Shown in pieces: positions 1-11,613 of a DNA stretch of 64,000 nucleotides. The notes under the pieces are model-generated. The model was not told the DNA's origin and did not search any database. It saw only the letters and a program-made list of their open reading frames with translations. The position numbers and the translations under genes are program-made. Origin of the DNA: Sabethes cyaneus (taxonomy: Eukaryota > Arthropoda > Insecta > Diptera > Culicidae); contig NC_071354.1 in assembly GCF_943734655.1 (NCBI RefSeq), positions 181,874,911-181,938,910 of the forward strand. Reading direction: 5' to 3'. The stretch's first letter is position 1; each line of letters starts with the position of its first letter.

Positions 1-204
1 GGTGGATTAATTCGGGTTTTTGATTTATAATGTAAAAGAACAAGCAGCAGTGCGGGTAAATTCGACACCCTGTCAGGGTAAACCGACACCTCATAAATAT
101 CAAGTGAAACCTTTTCATGAAAAATATGATTCTCAGGGAAGATGCCTATAGTACGCCTAATGACAGCGAGGAAGAATCAGCCCCCTCCCCTCCTCCCTCC
201 TGAC

Positions 205-612
205 CAGGGATGGAAAAAAATCGCTTCAAGCGATCAAGATCCTAGAAGCGATCAGATTCAGATTCATTGACATCACTAGTTGTAAGCGACAAACACTTTG
301 TCGCGATCCGTACAGATTATGACAAACCTCATGTCAGATCATGTTCATTGCATGATTGCGTTGAGAAATATAACAGATACAGACGATTGGATGTGTGCAT
401 CGTATGAATCGCAATACAAACAACATGTGTGACGTTTTTTCTCGCAGCTAGGTAAAATGTAACACTATGATCGACTGCTGCGACTGTTTTGAGAACAAAA
501 TCTTATGATCAACGCTAAAGATTCACTGTTTGTCATGATCTGTACGGATCGTGATCTGTGCGTGTGGCGATAACTCACAGGTTTGATCAAAATCACTGCT
601 CTTCCATCCCTG
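205..612. mobile_element. Non-autonomous hAT-type MITE
   Basis: The element starts CAGGGATGGAA and ends with the exact reverse complement, giving an 11-bp terminal inverted repeat. It is flanked by a perfect 8-bp duplication, CTCCTGAC at 197-204 and 613-620; an 8-bp TSD is diagnostic of the hAT superfamily. A second inverted pair lies inside, around 304-327 and 528-551 (CGATCCGTACAGAT followed by ATGACAAAC), so the copy can fold into a long interrupted hairpin. It is about 408 bp with no coding capacity. Boundaries are seen directly; the superfamily assignment follows from TSD length and the CAGGG terminus. Confidence 0.88.
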
Positions 613-1940
613 CTCCTGACTGACTAAAAGCACAGAGAACAGACATTTATGTTCATATAAAATATCGTTCAAATGCTGTGTAAAGCTTTAAACAAAACAC
701 TAGCGACATCTCTCTTAGCGTGCGCCACATAAACTACATCCATGTTGCCAGAATCAATACATTTTTCTGCTATGTTCTGCATATTCGAGTTACTAGCAAC
801 TATAATGCCAGTTACTGTAGCAACGACGTTGGCTCGAATCTGTTTATTAAATTTCAATAATGTTCAACGACGCATATAAACATTCGACTGCCTATCCCAA
901 AAATTACTTGGTGAGGAGTATAAATCGAATTATTTTGTTGAGGTATGTACAATTTAAAATAAAAATTGGAATAATCTATCAAGCGTTACTACCAGGTACT
1001 ATTTCAACAAACATACAGGCAGTACATAGGACGGACTTCAATCTCTCCATCAATCGCACGCTAAGGACAGCCAAAGTCTCACAATTTTATCGAACATTTT
1101 AACAGCAAGGATATAATATACCTACTGGTTATTATTCAACATTGTCGAAGTAAAGAGGAAGCTTCTAAATATACATCGATAAATTACAAAAATCTTAAAC
1201 GATGCAGTATTCCGAATATTTATTTTTCCTTTGGTCATCCTTACTGATTCCACCTTCGATTGTTCTATTAGATATTTAGTTAAACATTGGCTGACTCTAG
1301 GACTGACTTCACCATGCCGCCATTCATTTAATTCATTCTCTGCAGTAATTTTTTATTAATTTACAGAAACATAATTTACCGGGACGGTTAAAAATGAATA
1401 ATTCAATAAAAACCTGCTCCGGAAAATGTTGTTTACTTTTGTCCTATTCACATGTATAAACAATATGGTAGTTACTGTAGCAACTGTGAAAAGCTTTGAT
1501 GAGCATGTAACGAGGGTTTTACAAGTGACTGACACCGACAATGAAAGCTTGTTCTGTTAGTGATATGAGCACCGCCTAACGGGAACATTACCACTTACGT
1601 CCCAAATGGCGGTTGAGCTTTTACACATCCTGCGCGGTTAAGATGAATGTCTGTTCTCTGTGCTAAAAGTGTCGATTTTACCCCGAATTGACTCAAAATT
1701 TCAGAACAATGGTTTAGAGTAGCAATAAACGAAAAAGCAGTGTAAGCAGTGAAGAGCTTACCGGCTTTGTTTTGCTGTTTGTTTTGACAGCTACGGAACT
1801 TCGGTGGTGTTAAAATGACTCGAAACGTAAGAATTAACAAGTGTAAACAGGATGCATTAGACGATTTGCAAAAAAACAGCAAAAACTTTAAATCGAGGGG
1901 TGTCGGTTTTACCCACAGTGTCGGTTATACGTTTACCCCA
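613..1940. other. Non-coding AT-rich stretch
   Basis: No supported gene. Short repeats are present: a 19-bp inverted repeat (AGCACAGAGAACAGACATT near 631-649, complement near 1644-1662) and a direct repeat GTTACTGTAGCAAC near 811 and 1470. Phrases of the type 'gtgtcg..ttttaccc' recur near 65, 1669 and 1899, which suggests old repeat DNA. Open frames here are short and lack recognisable domains. Confidence 0.5.
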
Positions 1941-2564
1941 CGCTATGTCCAAATTCACTTATTATTTTACTTACATGCACCTCAAATTTCTCTTCACAAG
2001 ATGTTAGTATTAATCAATAAAATTAATTTAGAGAAGGTCTTAAAATATTCTATCTAGGTTTTTTGAAAAATTCAATTTTCAAGGTTATTTAGGGGTCATC
2101 CCCTCTCAAGTGATCATATCCGTTGTATTCAACCACCTCCGATTTCAACCAAATTTGATATAATTGCTTATTCCGACCGCACATTCATTTTCCCAAAGTT
2201 TTGTACGGATTGATCAATCCCCCTTATAGTGACGCTTTTCCATTTCTCTCAGATTTTCGAAAATACTCATTTTTCACTGCATGTCACTGCAAGGAGGACT
2301 GTTCTATCCATACAAAACTTTGAGAAGTTAAATGTGGAGCGAAATAGGCAATTATACCAAATTTGGTTGGAATCGGAGGTGGTCGATTACAACGGATATG
2401 ATCTCTTGAGAGGGGATGACCTTGATAATTGAATTGTTCAAAAAACCCAAGTTAGAATATTTTAAGACCTTCTCTAAATTAATTGTTTTGATTAATACTA
2501 ACATCCTGTGAAGAGAAATCTGAGGTGCATGTAAGTTAAATAATACGTACCTTCGGACATAGCG
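1941..2564. mobile_element. Foldback (long inverted-repeat) element
   Basis: Arms at about 1941-2209 and 2308-2564 are imperfect reverse complements over roughly 260 bp. Matching blocks include CGCTATGTCC with GGACATAGCG, CACCTCCGATT with AATCGGAGGTGG, and CAAAGTTTTGTACGG with CCATACAAAACTTTG. The loop is about 100 bp. There is no coding capacity. I could not define a target-site duplication, so the family is unknown; it behaves like a large foldback MITE. Confidence 0.75.
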
Positions 2565-3314
2565 TGTACCCGGATTACCCCTAAAGGTTTTTTTGCAAAA
2601 AGATTATGCAAAAAAATTTAATTCATTTCGCATTTTGTTTCAAAATATGAAAATAGCTCTCTCTAAATCTAATATTTCCGAAAATCGGAAACAAATAGCG
2701 GAACAAATAGCAAACAACGGAAACTAATAGCGTTTGACAAAAACGGGTCTTTTCTTCAAAGAAGGATCAACTGGCACCAAATTTCAGATTTTTACTTTCT
2801 GACCTAAACAAATTATTCGTTTAGGCAAAATTTGGTTCAAAAAATCTGGTAATCCGAGAGGGCTCCAGCGAGCTCGGGAAAACGACCAAAAGTCATAAAG
2901 GAACTCTTGAGGGGAAAGGATTACCAACCGTCTATGATTTCAAACGATTGGCTTATGCCTTATGTGCGCCACCTCAAAGTGAGGACTAATCGTCACATTA
3001 ATTGCCCAGCTTGAGTTCGAAGAATGAAATAGAGTTTACCCCATTTGGTTTAGAGCACAGTAATTTTTGGCCGAGGCCCCGTTTGGTATGGTCGGTTTGA
3101 TAACGGGAACTCAACCAAAAAAAATGTATTTGCTCTAAACCAAATTTGGTCAACCCTGTATGATTCTGCGGATTCCTTTACACAAAATTACTAGGATTTT
3201 ATGTTTAGTTTTCTCAAAATCTTGCTTGGTATAGGCGAAAAAAGGTAAAAATATGTTAAAAATAGGGGAAAGATGGTGAAGATGGTAATCTCGACACCAT
3301 TGGGCAGATTAAAC
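2565..3314. other. Non-coding stretch
   Basis: AT-rich sequence with no open frame of note and no recognised repeat. It separates the foldback element from the retrotransposon debris that follows. Confidence 0.5.
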
Positions 3315-3615
3315 CTCAGCACCTAATCGTACATGGCATTCCAGAGCGTAGGACCGAAAATCGAACCCTATGGAACACCCGCAATCACTTTGTACCTCTT
3401 CGCACCATCAGCCGGTAACCTGCATAGGTGGTCCGGTAGCCTCATCTTGTGCAGCGCACTTTCCATAACAGGCGCTTCTTTATCCGCATCGGTTCGGGCC
3501 CTCTGCATAACCCTTCGCGCTATGTGGCACTCGGAGCGGTGGATAGCAATGATATCATTCCGCCAGTATGCCGAGCGACGACTGTTCACTGACTGCACGT
3601 TCATAGGCATGGCTG
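3315..3615 (-). pseudogene. R1/LOA-type retrotransposon ORF2 fragment, internally deleted
   Basis: On the minus strand a decayed frame reads a post-endonuclease linker (RSAYWRNDIIAIHRSECHIA, then RRVMQRARTDAD). It jumps directly to the reverse-transcriptase palm region (ESALHKMRLPDHLC, KRYKVIAGVP, then a stop and GSIFGPTLWNAMY). The last part corresponds to the GVPQGSxLGPxLWNxxYD motif of R1, Outcast and LOA-type elements, with the Gln codon replaced by a stop. The linker and palm are normally hundreds of residues apart, so this copy has a large internal deletion. No functional product is expected. Confidence 0.6.
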
Positions 3616-3619
3616 TATC

Positions 3620-4370
3620 ACACGTTCTCGTCAGTCAGGTGGAGTGAAGTCACCCGTCGTCGTTCGCTTTCGACTTAGTCGAGCCATCTTGTAGGTACGT
3701 TAGGTCCCTCTGTTCTGGAGCCCGCGGCATTCCGGTGGGTTTGTTAAGGGTTAAAGAAAATCGCTTTCGTCGTACTGTCGTCCGGCATCCTTACGACTTG
3801 TCCGGCGTACCGTAGCCTACCGACTTTCCCCAAACGTACGACGGAAATCTCTCCAAGCAGTGCCTAGTTCGCCTCCGTCACGTCACACTTCGCTCAGTTT
3901 ATACTCCGCCAAATATCGCCCGTAAACCCTTTTTGTCGAACATAGCAAGGACGCGTATATCCCCCTCACAGTTTCAAGTCCAAAAAGAACTACCGGTCTA
4001 ATAAGGGTTTTGAACATTTTTAATTTCGTACGGCTGTGTATGCTTGATCGAAGCGATTTGTGAAGTAGACCCGACCGATTTCCCGTGTGAATACGCCAGT
4101 GGATCTCTTATATAGTGTTGTTGTCTGCGGACACTAACGATCCCAAATACACGAACTCATCTACCACTTCTAGTTTATCGCCAACAACGGTTACGGAGCG
4201 TGGGAGGCGCGCGTTTGTCTGTTTTGAACCTTTTCCTCTCATGTATTTGGTCTATGACGCACTTGTTTTTAGCCCAATCCTTCTAGCCTCCGCTTTCAGT
4301 CTGACGTATATTGCTTCCACCGTGCCGCATTCATCTAGTAAATATCTGATCACTTTACCGTACGTAGTAC
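3620..4370 (-). pseudogene. RTE-type retrotransposon 3' fragment (antisense)
   Basis: The minus strand carries the RT C-terminal region and 3' part of an RTE-like LINE. The block around 4100-4330 (SKTKY-like region, TVxGDxLEVVDEF, YLGSLVSADNN) matches the better-preserved copy at 44625-46010 and the one at 11790-12720. The antisense signature 'tcgacttagtcgagccatc' near 3670 is shared among these copies. Several frameshifts and stops make it a dead copy. It is broken near 4370, where the opposite-strand copy begins. Confidence 0.65.
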
Positions 4371-4379
4371 GTACACAAG

Positions 4380-5520
4380 TACACAAGTACAGCTGGAGGT
4401 CACCTAATCAAACAAAATCACAGATCGACCACGTTTGGATCGACAGTCGGCACTTCTCAGACTTCATTGACGTCAGATCCTATCGAAGCGTTAATGTTGA
4501 CATGACCCACTACTTACTGATGGCTAAGATGCGTCCAAAACTCACTGTTGTGAACAACATTCGGTACCGACGCCTACCTCGGTTAAATCTTGCGCGGCTG
4601 AATCAGCCAGACGTCGCAGTAAACTACGCGCATTCACTCGAAGCTGGGCTGTCGGAAGAGGACGAGTTCTACACCCGACGTCAGCGAATTCTTCCACGAA
4701 AAAAAGCACTTCGAACACTTTGAACAGATCCCGCAGAGGCATTATGCCGCGAGCTACCGAAATATGTCGGGATAAGAATGACAGTATTTTGACGGACGAT
4801 CTTGAGGTGACTGAAGCGGAGCTTTTAAAAATTGGACCAGAACAACTGGTCATTTGTCTGCACCGGTGATTGTTAAAATTTGGGATACAGAACAACGGAA
4901 GAGTGGAAAGATGGGGTAGTCCTCCGAACGTGTTGATCAAGACGCGGGGCACGATCTTCAGCAAATCTAGTCAATTCATTTGCTTTGTCGATAACCCGGA
5001 TATTACGGTAGAACATCTGCAGTATTGACTGAGAAGCACACTACACTAAAGCACGAAGCAGAAAAGATTGGGAAGACTGGGTTGAAGGTAAATACGTGTA
5101 AAACAAAGTACATGCTGGCCGGTGGAACTAAGACAGTAATCGACGGGGACGAGTTTGTAGTAGTTGATGAATCTATCCATCTTAGCTCACTGATAACGGC
5201 GGACAATAGTCGTGCTTACTATGGACTTCACAAACAATTGCGGTCGAGCAGACTAAGTCCCTCCCTCATTAAATCAGTAGTTCTCTACGACTATGAAACG
5301 TGGACAATGCTCGAGTAGTAACTGAGAGTGCTCGGAGTTTTCGAAAAACGTGTGCTAAGGACGACCTTCGGCGGCATACAGGAGAACGGAGTATGGATGC
5401 GGTAAGGTGAATGGAATGAGTGGCACATGAACCTCGATTGTAGACACTCTTTTGGAGAGATATCTATCGTAAACCCGTTGGTAGAACTAGAGGGTGCAGG
5501 AGTTTAAACCCACCCTAAAA
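4380..5520 (+). pseudogene. RTE-type retrotransposon fragment (endonuclease end and RT C-terminus)
   Basis: The plus strand reads the last part of an apurinic-type endonuclease (YSWRSPNQTKSQIDHVWIDS, then DVRSYRSVNVDMTHYLLMAKMR, the T/SDHxLV catalytic-His region with Asp replaced). After decayed sequence it gives the RT C-terminal region at 5025-5318 (GLKVNTCKTKYMLAG, VIDGDEFVVVDE, YYGLHKQLRSSRLS, VVLYDYETWTMLE), followed by a 'GVFEKR..TTFGGIQENGVW' remnant. The central RT region is largely missing. Internal stops make this a relic. It is head-to-head with the minus-strand copy ending near 4370. Confidence 0.75.
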
Positions 5521-7370
5521 AAATTTATCCTAGGAATTGAAAATTGCAAAGTTTGCCAAAAAATAAAATAATAAAGACTTTCTCTCGGTTCTATTTCCAA
5601 CGACAGCTGGTATTAACGCATTTTTTATGAAGACCTCGCTTCCTTGCTTTGCCACATCGAACATTGCTCTTTATTTTATTTTATTTTATTCCATTTCGAT
5701 TATAGCTTACTTTTCACATTCAGCATTTAGTTTACTCTAAGCTTTTCCATCGTGTCGCCATTCACATTTCTCGTTTCTAGAGTTTTATTGAATGAATGCT
5801 TGGAGATTTTTCCGATTGGTCAAATAACATTAAAAGTCTTGAATATTAGGGGGGTAAAAGCATGCATTATTTATAGTATAATATATGTACTATTGTGGTT
5901 CTGCTTTGTGCAAAATTGTTTACTTCCTTCCAATACCTTTCTCTTTTAAATGCCTGTCAACTGTTTCGAATCGTGGATCGCATGAACAAGTCTCACCCAT
6001 TTCGGTATCAATAGAGGAATGTGAACTTTCTACTCTGTGAATTTAGGGAAATTATCATTTCGTTCAACGACGGCTTTAAGATTGAAATCTGAATTTCTAA
6101 TTCGATGTGAAACCGCCGCCGTCCACAAAATGTTACTTATCGATCAGCCGATTTAAAAAAACATATTAAATAGAGGTTTGAGCAGTCAAATAAAAACTTG
6201 AACGATGATAAATACATACACAACAGTTATCTATTCACTTTAAAGTCGTTGGAAGAAAGAAATAAAAAAAAAACAATGAAGGTTCAAAAGTTATACAGTC
6301 ATACTACACTATAATAGGAAACATAAAACTGAGAGGCTTTCTGATTTAATCAGAAGGGAACAAATAACGGTCGCACACTTTTTGTGCTGAAGAAAATACC
6401 TACAATTGTTACGTAGAACATACCACTAACTTACATCCAATGCATGTGGACAGTTTTGTTGCTGTTGTCTTTTACACTCTGAACCAATCAAGTAGTAGCC
6501 ATTCTATTGTTAAATAGAATTTCACCAAAGAGGAGGCATTCTATAAGCAATTATTGGTCATCGTCAAGCATGGTAACTTTACGTGCTTTTTGTTTTGTCC
6601 ACCCGAACTAACCTGTGTGTGTTTTTTGTAATGATTCATAATGCATCAAATTGTTCTACACACTACAATACAATGCGCCACCATTCTACTCTTACTCTAT
6701 AGCTTACCAGTTACGGGCTTAAATTATTACAGACGGTTTATTTCACTAATGTTTGTTTTAAATTTTATTAGTAATCACAAATCACATGTTTACCTGTCTT
6801 ATTGGCTGGATATTAAATTTCGCTGTAATTGTGTTCGTCTATGAACATAATGCGGTTATAAGGTCACATGCAAGCTTAGGTTAAAACCACTCCATACAAA
6901 TGCACTATTGTTTGTTTTTTCTTTTCTTTGTGGCTGACGGCGTAGCTGTTTGAAGCATAGGAAAGCAATTCAATAAAGCATTCACTCTGTGTTGGTTCAG
7001 TTTTCCGTTCGGTCAACAGCAGATGAATTAAATTTAGTATCAAGTCTTATCGGTTTCTTCAATCGGCCATTACACAATGGATTATTAGCGTGTAATTTGA
7101 ACACCTCCAGAGAGCATGTGCTATTAGCATATTTTCTACCAGAGCGCTTTATAACGTAGTTTGATCGTGGTTTAAACCATGTATTCTCCGTTGCAAGTGG
7201 AGATCATAAATTTGGGTTATCATGATTTATTCCACTAGAACGCTGTCTGTCTCAATACGAATTACCTGCTTCGTATTAGAGGCTACAAAAAGCAATAATG
7301 AAAAATATTTTTACATTTAGCATAGCTTTTGGGTAAAGAGGAATGATATAATGTTGTGGTGAATTCCGAT
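5521..7370. other. Intergenic stretch downstream of the coronin gene
   Basis: AT-rich DNA without a supported gene. A (TTTTA)n run is at about 5671-5692. Because the coronin gene runs leftward, its 3' UTR and polyadenylation region should fall just below 7371; I could not fix the site. Confidence 0.5.
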
Positions 7371-9614
7371 CTAGTGTTTCAGTTGCAGTTGCAACCGTTT
7401 CACCTCACTTTCCAACTCACGAACTCGTTTCTCCGAGTTGTTCAATGATTTGCGCAGACTTTTAATCTCTTCGGTTTGCTTGTTGAATGCTTTTCTCAAC
7501 TGAAATGTTAAAAAATAGTTGATTAGTGGGTACTTCTAACAGTTAACACAAATTCCTCACCTCATTCTCCGAGTTCAACAGGTTGATATTCTCCAGCGAA
7601 CTATTGCGAGAACTATTTCTCGAATTACTTAGCAGATTGTTCTGCAGATTCGTAATATCCTTGTGGTTAGCCGTCTGATGCTGTCCAAAAATTGCCTGCA
7701 ACTGGTGGAACTTTGTACTCTGGTTGGTCGATGTCTTTTGGCTTTTCTCGATTATCTGAAAACGAAATCACGCTTCAACAAACTGCGATAATATCCTTAA
7801 ATTTAACTACAAAAGTACCGTTTGTGGTCTGTAGTCCGGTATGGTTGGCTGAGATAGGAATGCAAATTTTTTCGTATTATTATCCAGCTTCCTGTTGTCG
7901 ATTTCGTTTTCCTTGTTGCTCTTTCCGTTGACTTGTGGGCCCACACTTCCGCCGTTTGTGTAGCTATTGCCGTTTACAGTGGTACCATTTGTGATATTAG
8001 CGTGGCTATTATTGTGTGTTCCGTTGTGATTGCCATGATGGTTATTGAGAACGTTGTGCTTCTGATTATGGCTAGTTACACTGTTTCTGTTTTCTGTACG
8101 ATTCTTTTGGGTGACCACCTCAACGACAGATTCACCTGAGAAAAAAGTTGAACATAATTCACCGGCAAACACTCGAAAAGTTCAGCAAAACAAACCTGTC
8201 TTCATGGATCTCAGTATCGGTTGTACATTACGTCCCTGTAACCATTCTTTCGCAGCAATAGCCGGTAGGTTCGCCAGCGTATCAGGGTAAAGATCACTTT
8301 GAAACAAAGTTGATTTTCGAGGCACAATCATTGAGATTGGCTCGCAAATATTTCCCGTTGCATGCAATTTGTAGAAACGGAACACTTCGCACTGGGTCAC
8401 ATTTACGCCACGTTTCGGCATAAAACCCAAAGCTTTCTGCGGTTGTCCCGAGAGAAACTGATTCAGATAGTATACGTATGGTGGCTCATCAACCACCTCA
8501 TAGTACCGAATGTTCCCGTCGCCTTTACCAGCCAGATAGATCATCTTTGTGTCGTAATCAAAGTATGGCGTGACTACTCCACTTGAGCTATCTATTACCT
8601 CCTGTGCTAGTGGCTTTTTTAAATCATGCTGATTCCAGACAGCATACTGACGATCCGAATGCCGTGAAAATCCGGTCGTCAGAATTCGGTTGTTGTCCAG
8701 GAAAACGGCTTTCGAACACTTTGTGCCCATATGACAAACACCTTCCTGTAATGAACATAAAGCGAAGTCACTCATCGGTAGTTCATTTTTAGATTCATTT
8801 GTCTGATACATGCGCTCTACTTTATCGACACTCTAAAAATAGTAAATTCGCAGCATTGCTGGTTTGCCGCTCGTGTGCTACACAACAGTGAGATGACAAA
8901 ATAAGAAATGATTATTACCGAAACAACAATGCCACTGCGAGGCTCAATAATTCGCAACTTTTTATCTTTGGAAGTCGTCGCAATCAACGACCCGTCTCGA
9001 TTGATGGTCAAACTGTAGATCATATCCACATGACAGTTAATTACGTTAAGCAGAGGTTTGTCCGAACTGCCGATGTCCCAAACGCATATCAGATGATCGA
9101 ATCCAGCACTGATCAGCACGTTAGATGCGGTCGGGTGCCACTCGATGTGCATAACCTTGCGCTTGTGACCCACCAGCTCGACCATGCACTCGCTTAGATT
9201 GCTTGTTAGGCCACCTTCAGGGATTTTCCAAATTTTAATCTAAAAAACAAATAATTCATAAATAATTAAAGAGGAAACAATCATGGTGGTATCGTATTTG
9301 ATAATATTTACAGTACAATCATCCGAGGCCGATGCAATCATATTATCGTCAAAGGGATTCCACTTGAGATCCAGTATCTGTCCGGTGTGGCCAATCACTT
9401 TGCAGCACTGAAAGTCGATGCGTCCGGTTTGGTTGATTGGAATGACCACAAACGTGGTATCGGCGACAATCGCCAGGAATGTGGGATTCACGGCACAGAA
9501 ATTGCCATCGTTGCCGCTGCGGACCACACTGATGTCGGTGTAGCAACATTCCTTTCGCGTTGGCAAACCGTACACATGACGAAACTTGGACGGTCGCACT
9601 CCGCGAAACCAAAG
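7371..9614 (-). CDS. Coronin, CORO2A/2B type (WD40 actin-binding protein), six exons
   Basis: Coronins bind F-actin and Arp2/3-linked structures at the cell cortex. Exons on the minus strand, with GT/AG borders and continuous phase, are 9614-9312, 9239-8919, 8745-8196, 8135-7819, 7755-7561 and 7499-7371 (TAG at 7373-7371), 604 residues in all. The coronin signature SKFRHVYG is at residue 9. FCAVNPTFLAIV, LDLKWNPFDD, VELVGHKRKV, HIEWHPTASNVL, DGSLIATTSKDKKLR, LAGKGDGNIRYYEV, MPKRGVNVTQCEVFRFYKL and EPISMIVPRKS build the propeller (about 1-400) and match CORO2 proteins better than CORO1. Next comes an Asn/His-rich linker (exon 4), then a leucine-heptad coiled coil ending LQLQLKH. The protein is longer than vertebrate CORO2 because of the linker. 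The first exon here has an acceptor and no AUG, so a 5' exon is required. The family call is firm; the subtype is inference. Confidence 0.93.
8746..8832 (-). other. Alternative in-frame 29-codon exon extension in coronin
   Basis: Upstream of the conserved exon start at 8745 (acceptor TTACAG at 8751-8746) lies a second good acceptor, TTTTTAG ending at 8833. Using it adds 87 nt with no stop (SVDKVERMYQ, then TNESKNELPMSDFALCSLQ) and keeps phase 0 on both sides. The short form joins RSGIVVS to EGVCHMGTKCSKAVFL, which aligns without a gap to other CORO2 propellers, so it is probably the main product. The long form would insert 29 residues between two propeller strands. Confidence 0.6.
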
Positions 9615-10576
9615 CTGCAAAGATGCGCAAAAAAAAAGACGATAACGATTAGAATGACTGAAGTAAACCTGCAAAACAGTGTTGCAACATGTAAGACATA
9701 CAGTAGTGTAGCAGTCAGGCTTCTAAGAATTTTCTTTGACTGGTAGAAACACTTATAACTTCTTGTAGAAATGTTTGCAAATTTGTTTAGCGAACATTTC
9801 TGTACATGTTCATGTTCAGACTGATCATAAGTTCAAATATGTACCATTAATTGGCATCAAATCACTACATTTGAGTGAGAAAGAAGTGCAGCTTTTATTC
9901 AATGATCGCTCTCTAACCATTTTATTAAACACTCAATAAAATTCGTTACAGAAATATAATGTGTTGTGCAAGCCGAAAAAATGATTCTATCGAAACAAAG
10001 ATTTCTTTTGTTCTAAATGTAAATAGAAATATTAAGTTTATACCACTGCGCCAAAGTCGGTCAAATTTTATCGGAACAGCACATTTTCGGGCGCAGTGAT
10101 TCAACGTGATTGTGAACTGAAAACTGAAAACCTCAGTAAACGACGTAATCTTTTTTCCGTGTCCGATAACTTTTTTCGCATTAGTAATCAAAATATCTTC
10201 ATTCAAAGAGGTTCTTTCATTATAACAAAGTTTGCAATATTTTTTCCAATAAACCAAATCTGATGCTGATGCTAGGAAACTGGACACAAGACAGTGTCTG
10301 CAGATAAAATAAATTAGAGTATGAGATGATATTTTTGGCAGGCTTCGAATCATTCGGCACTGGCTGCTTTTGGTTTTGTGTTTAACGAACCTGAAGAACC
10401 AGCATAAAGTATGTTCCACCTTAGATTATTAAAGAATATAGATACGTCACTCTTCGCAGATTTAATCGTCAGTAAAGTGGCACCTGACGGTAATAGGGTT
10501 TACGAACATGTCATATTCTTTGTAAAGCGTTCTTATAGGTACACGTTTGACTATATCATCTGTCACTAACTTACTC
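9615..10576. other. Presumed coronin intron, non-coding
   Basis: This follows the acceptor of the first recognised coronin exon (TCTTTGCAG on the minus strand, ending at 9615). It is AT-rich with no recognised exon; the open frame at 9946-10419 (minus) has no domain and looks fortuitous. Confidence 0.5.
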
Positions 10577-11613
10577 AGGGTGGCAACTCGATACGAAAAA
10601 TAAAATTCCCTGATTTTTGCAGGGTTTTCCAGGTGTGCTTAATAAAATTCCAGGTTTCATATTGCGATATAATTTCAACTAGAAACGTATTTCGCTCATT
10701 CATATTTGAATTATTTTTCAATCAACGAGGAAGTGAGAAAAATTATCCGAAATTTTCTCGTCTAACTTACTTCTATCTTTGCTTTCACATCCCGTATCTT
10801 CTACTAGAGCATTAGTAGCTGCTGTTCTTCTGCAATCTTTTTGTTACGAATTTCGTTGTCTTAAATGACTATTGAATGTACGTTTCTTGCTTTCAATACA
10901 AGAGCCTTTAAAATGTTTTTCGACATTCTGAAATGACTTACATTTTCACGATCAAGTGGTTTCGGACCCTATTCTCACAGTCACCTCACCTAACCTCACT
11001 TCTTTCACGCGCCCTATTCTCACAGTCCCCCTTACCTCACCTTATAGGCCCCAGTTGATTCGTACAGTCACCCAGGTGACTCTCAGAATAGCAAATTGTC
11101 ACCTTACCCAAAAAAATTCATACCTGACGAAGTGGCTTAAATTTCTCTTCGAGCTACATATTCGTTTTTCAGCCACCGATTTTAGCTAAACTTTAACTAT
11201 AAAATAAAGGTTAATGGGAAAGTTTTACATTTTTTCCGTGTGCCAATCATCCTGTTAGAACTGTCAAGAACAACTCTCGTATATTTTCCCCATACAACAA
11301 GTCTTAACCCAACCTACCGAAATGGAGAAAGTTCCCCACTTACTCTATTTCCCTAGGCGGGTTCTTCAATTACACTCCGCGCGTGAGTTCCTTATTCGTT
11401 CTTTTTCCCGCGCAAGCTCATGCCCAAGCGGATGGTGAAAAATTGATAAACAAAATTGATTTAGCGGAGAGTGTCGCTCGCACTCTTATCTTCTCGCAGC
11501 ACCGAATTCTTTAGCGTCCCTTGCGGCTAACTCTAGAACCCGCCGTGGAGCTTTTTCACGCGAAAATGTTCATATGTTTGATTTTCGTTCTCCGGAAAAA
11601 GCTGTTTAATCGA

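Noticed and set aside
3333..3647. 104-codon plus-strand frame
   Set aside because: Antisense of an R1-like RT fragment.
8362..8792. Plus-strand frames over the coronin exons
   Set aside because: Antisense shadows of verified WD40 exons.
9946..10419. 157-codon minus-strand frame near the coronin 5' side
   Set aside because: AT-rich, no domain, no splice-compatible link; lies in presumed intron.
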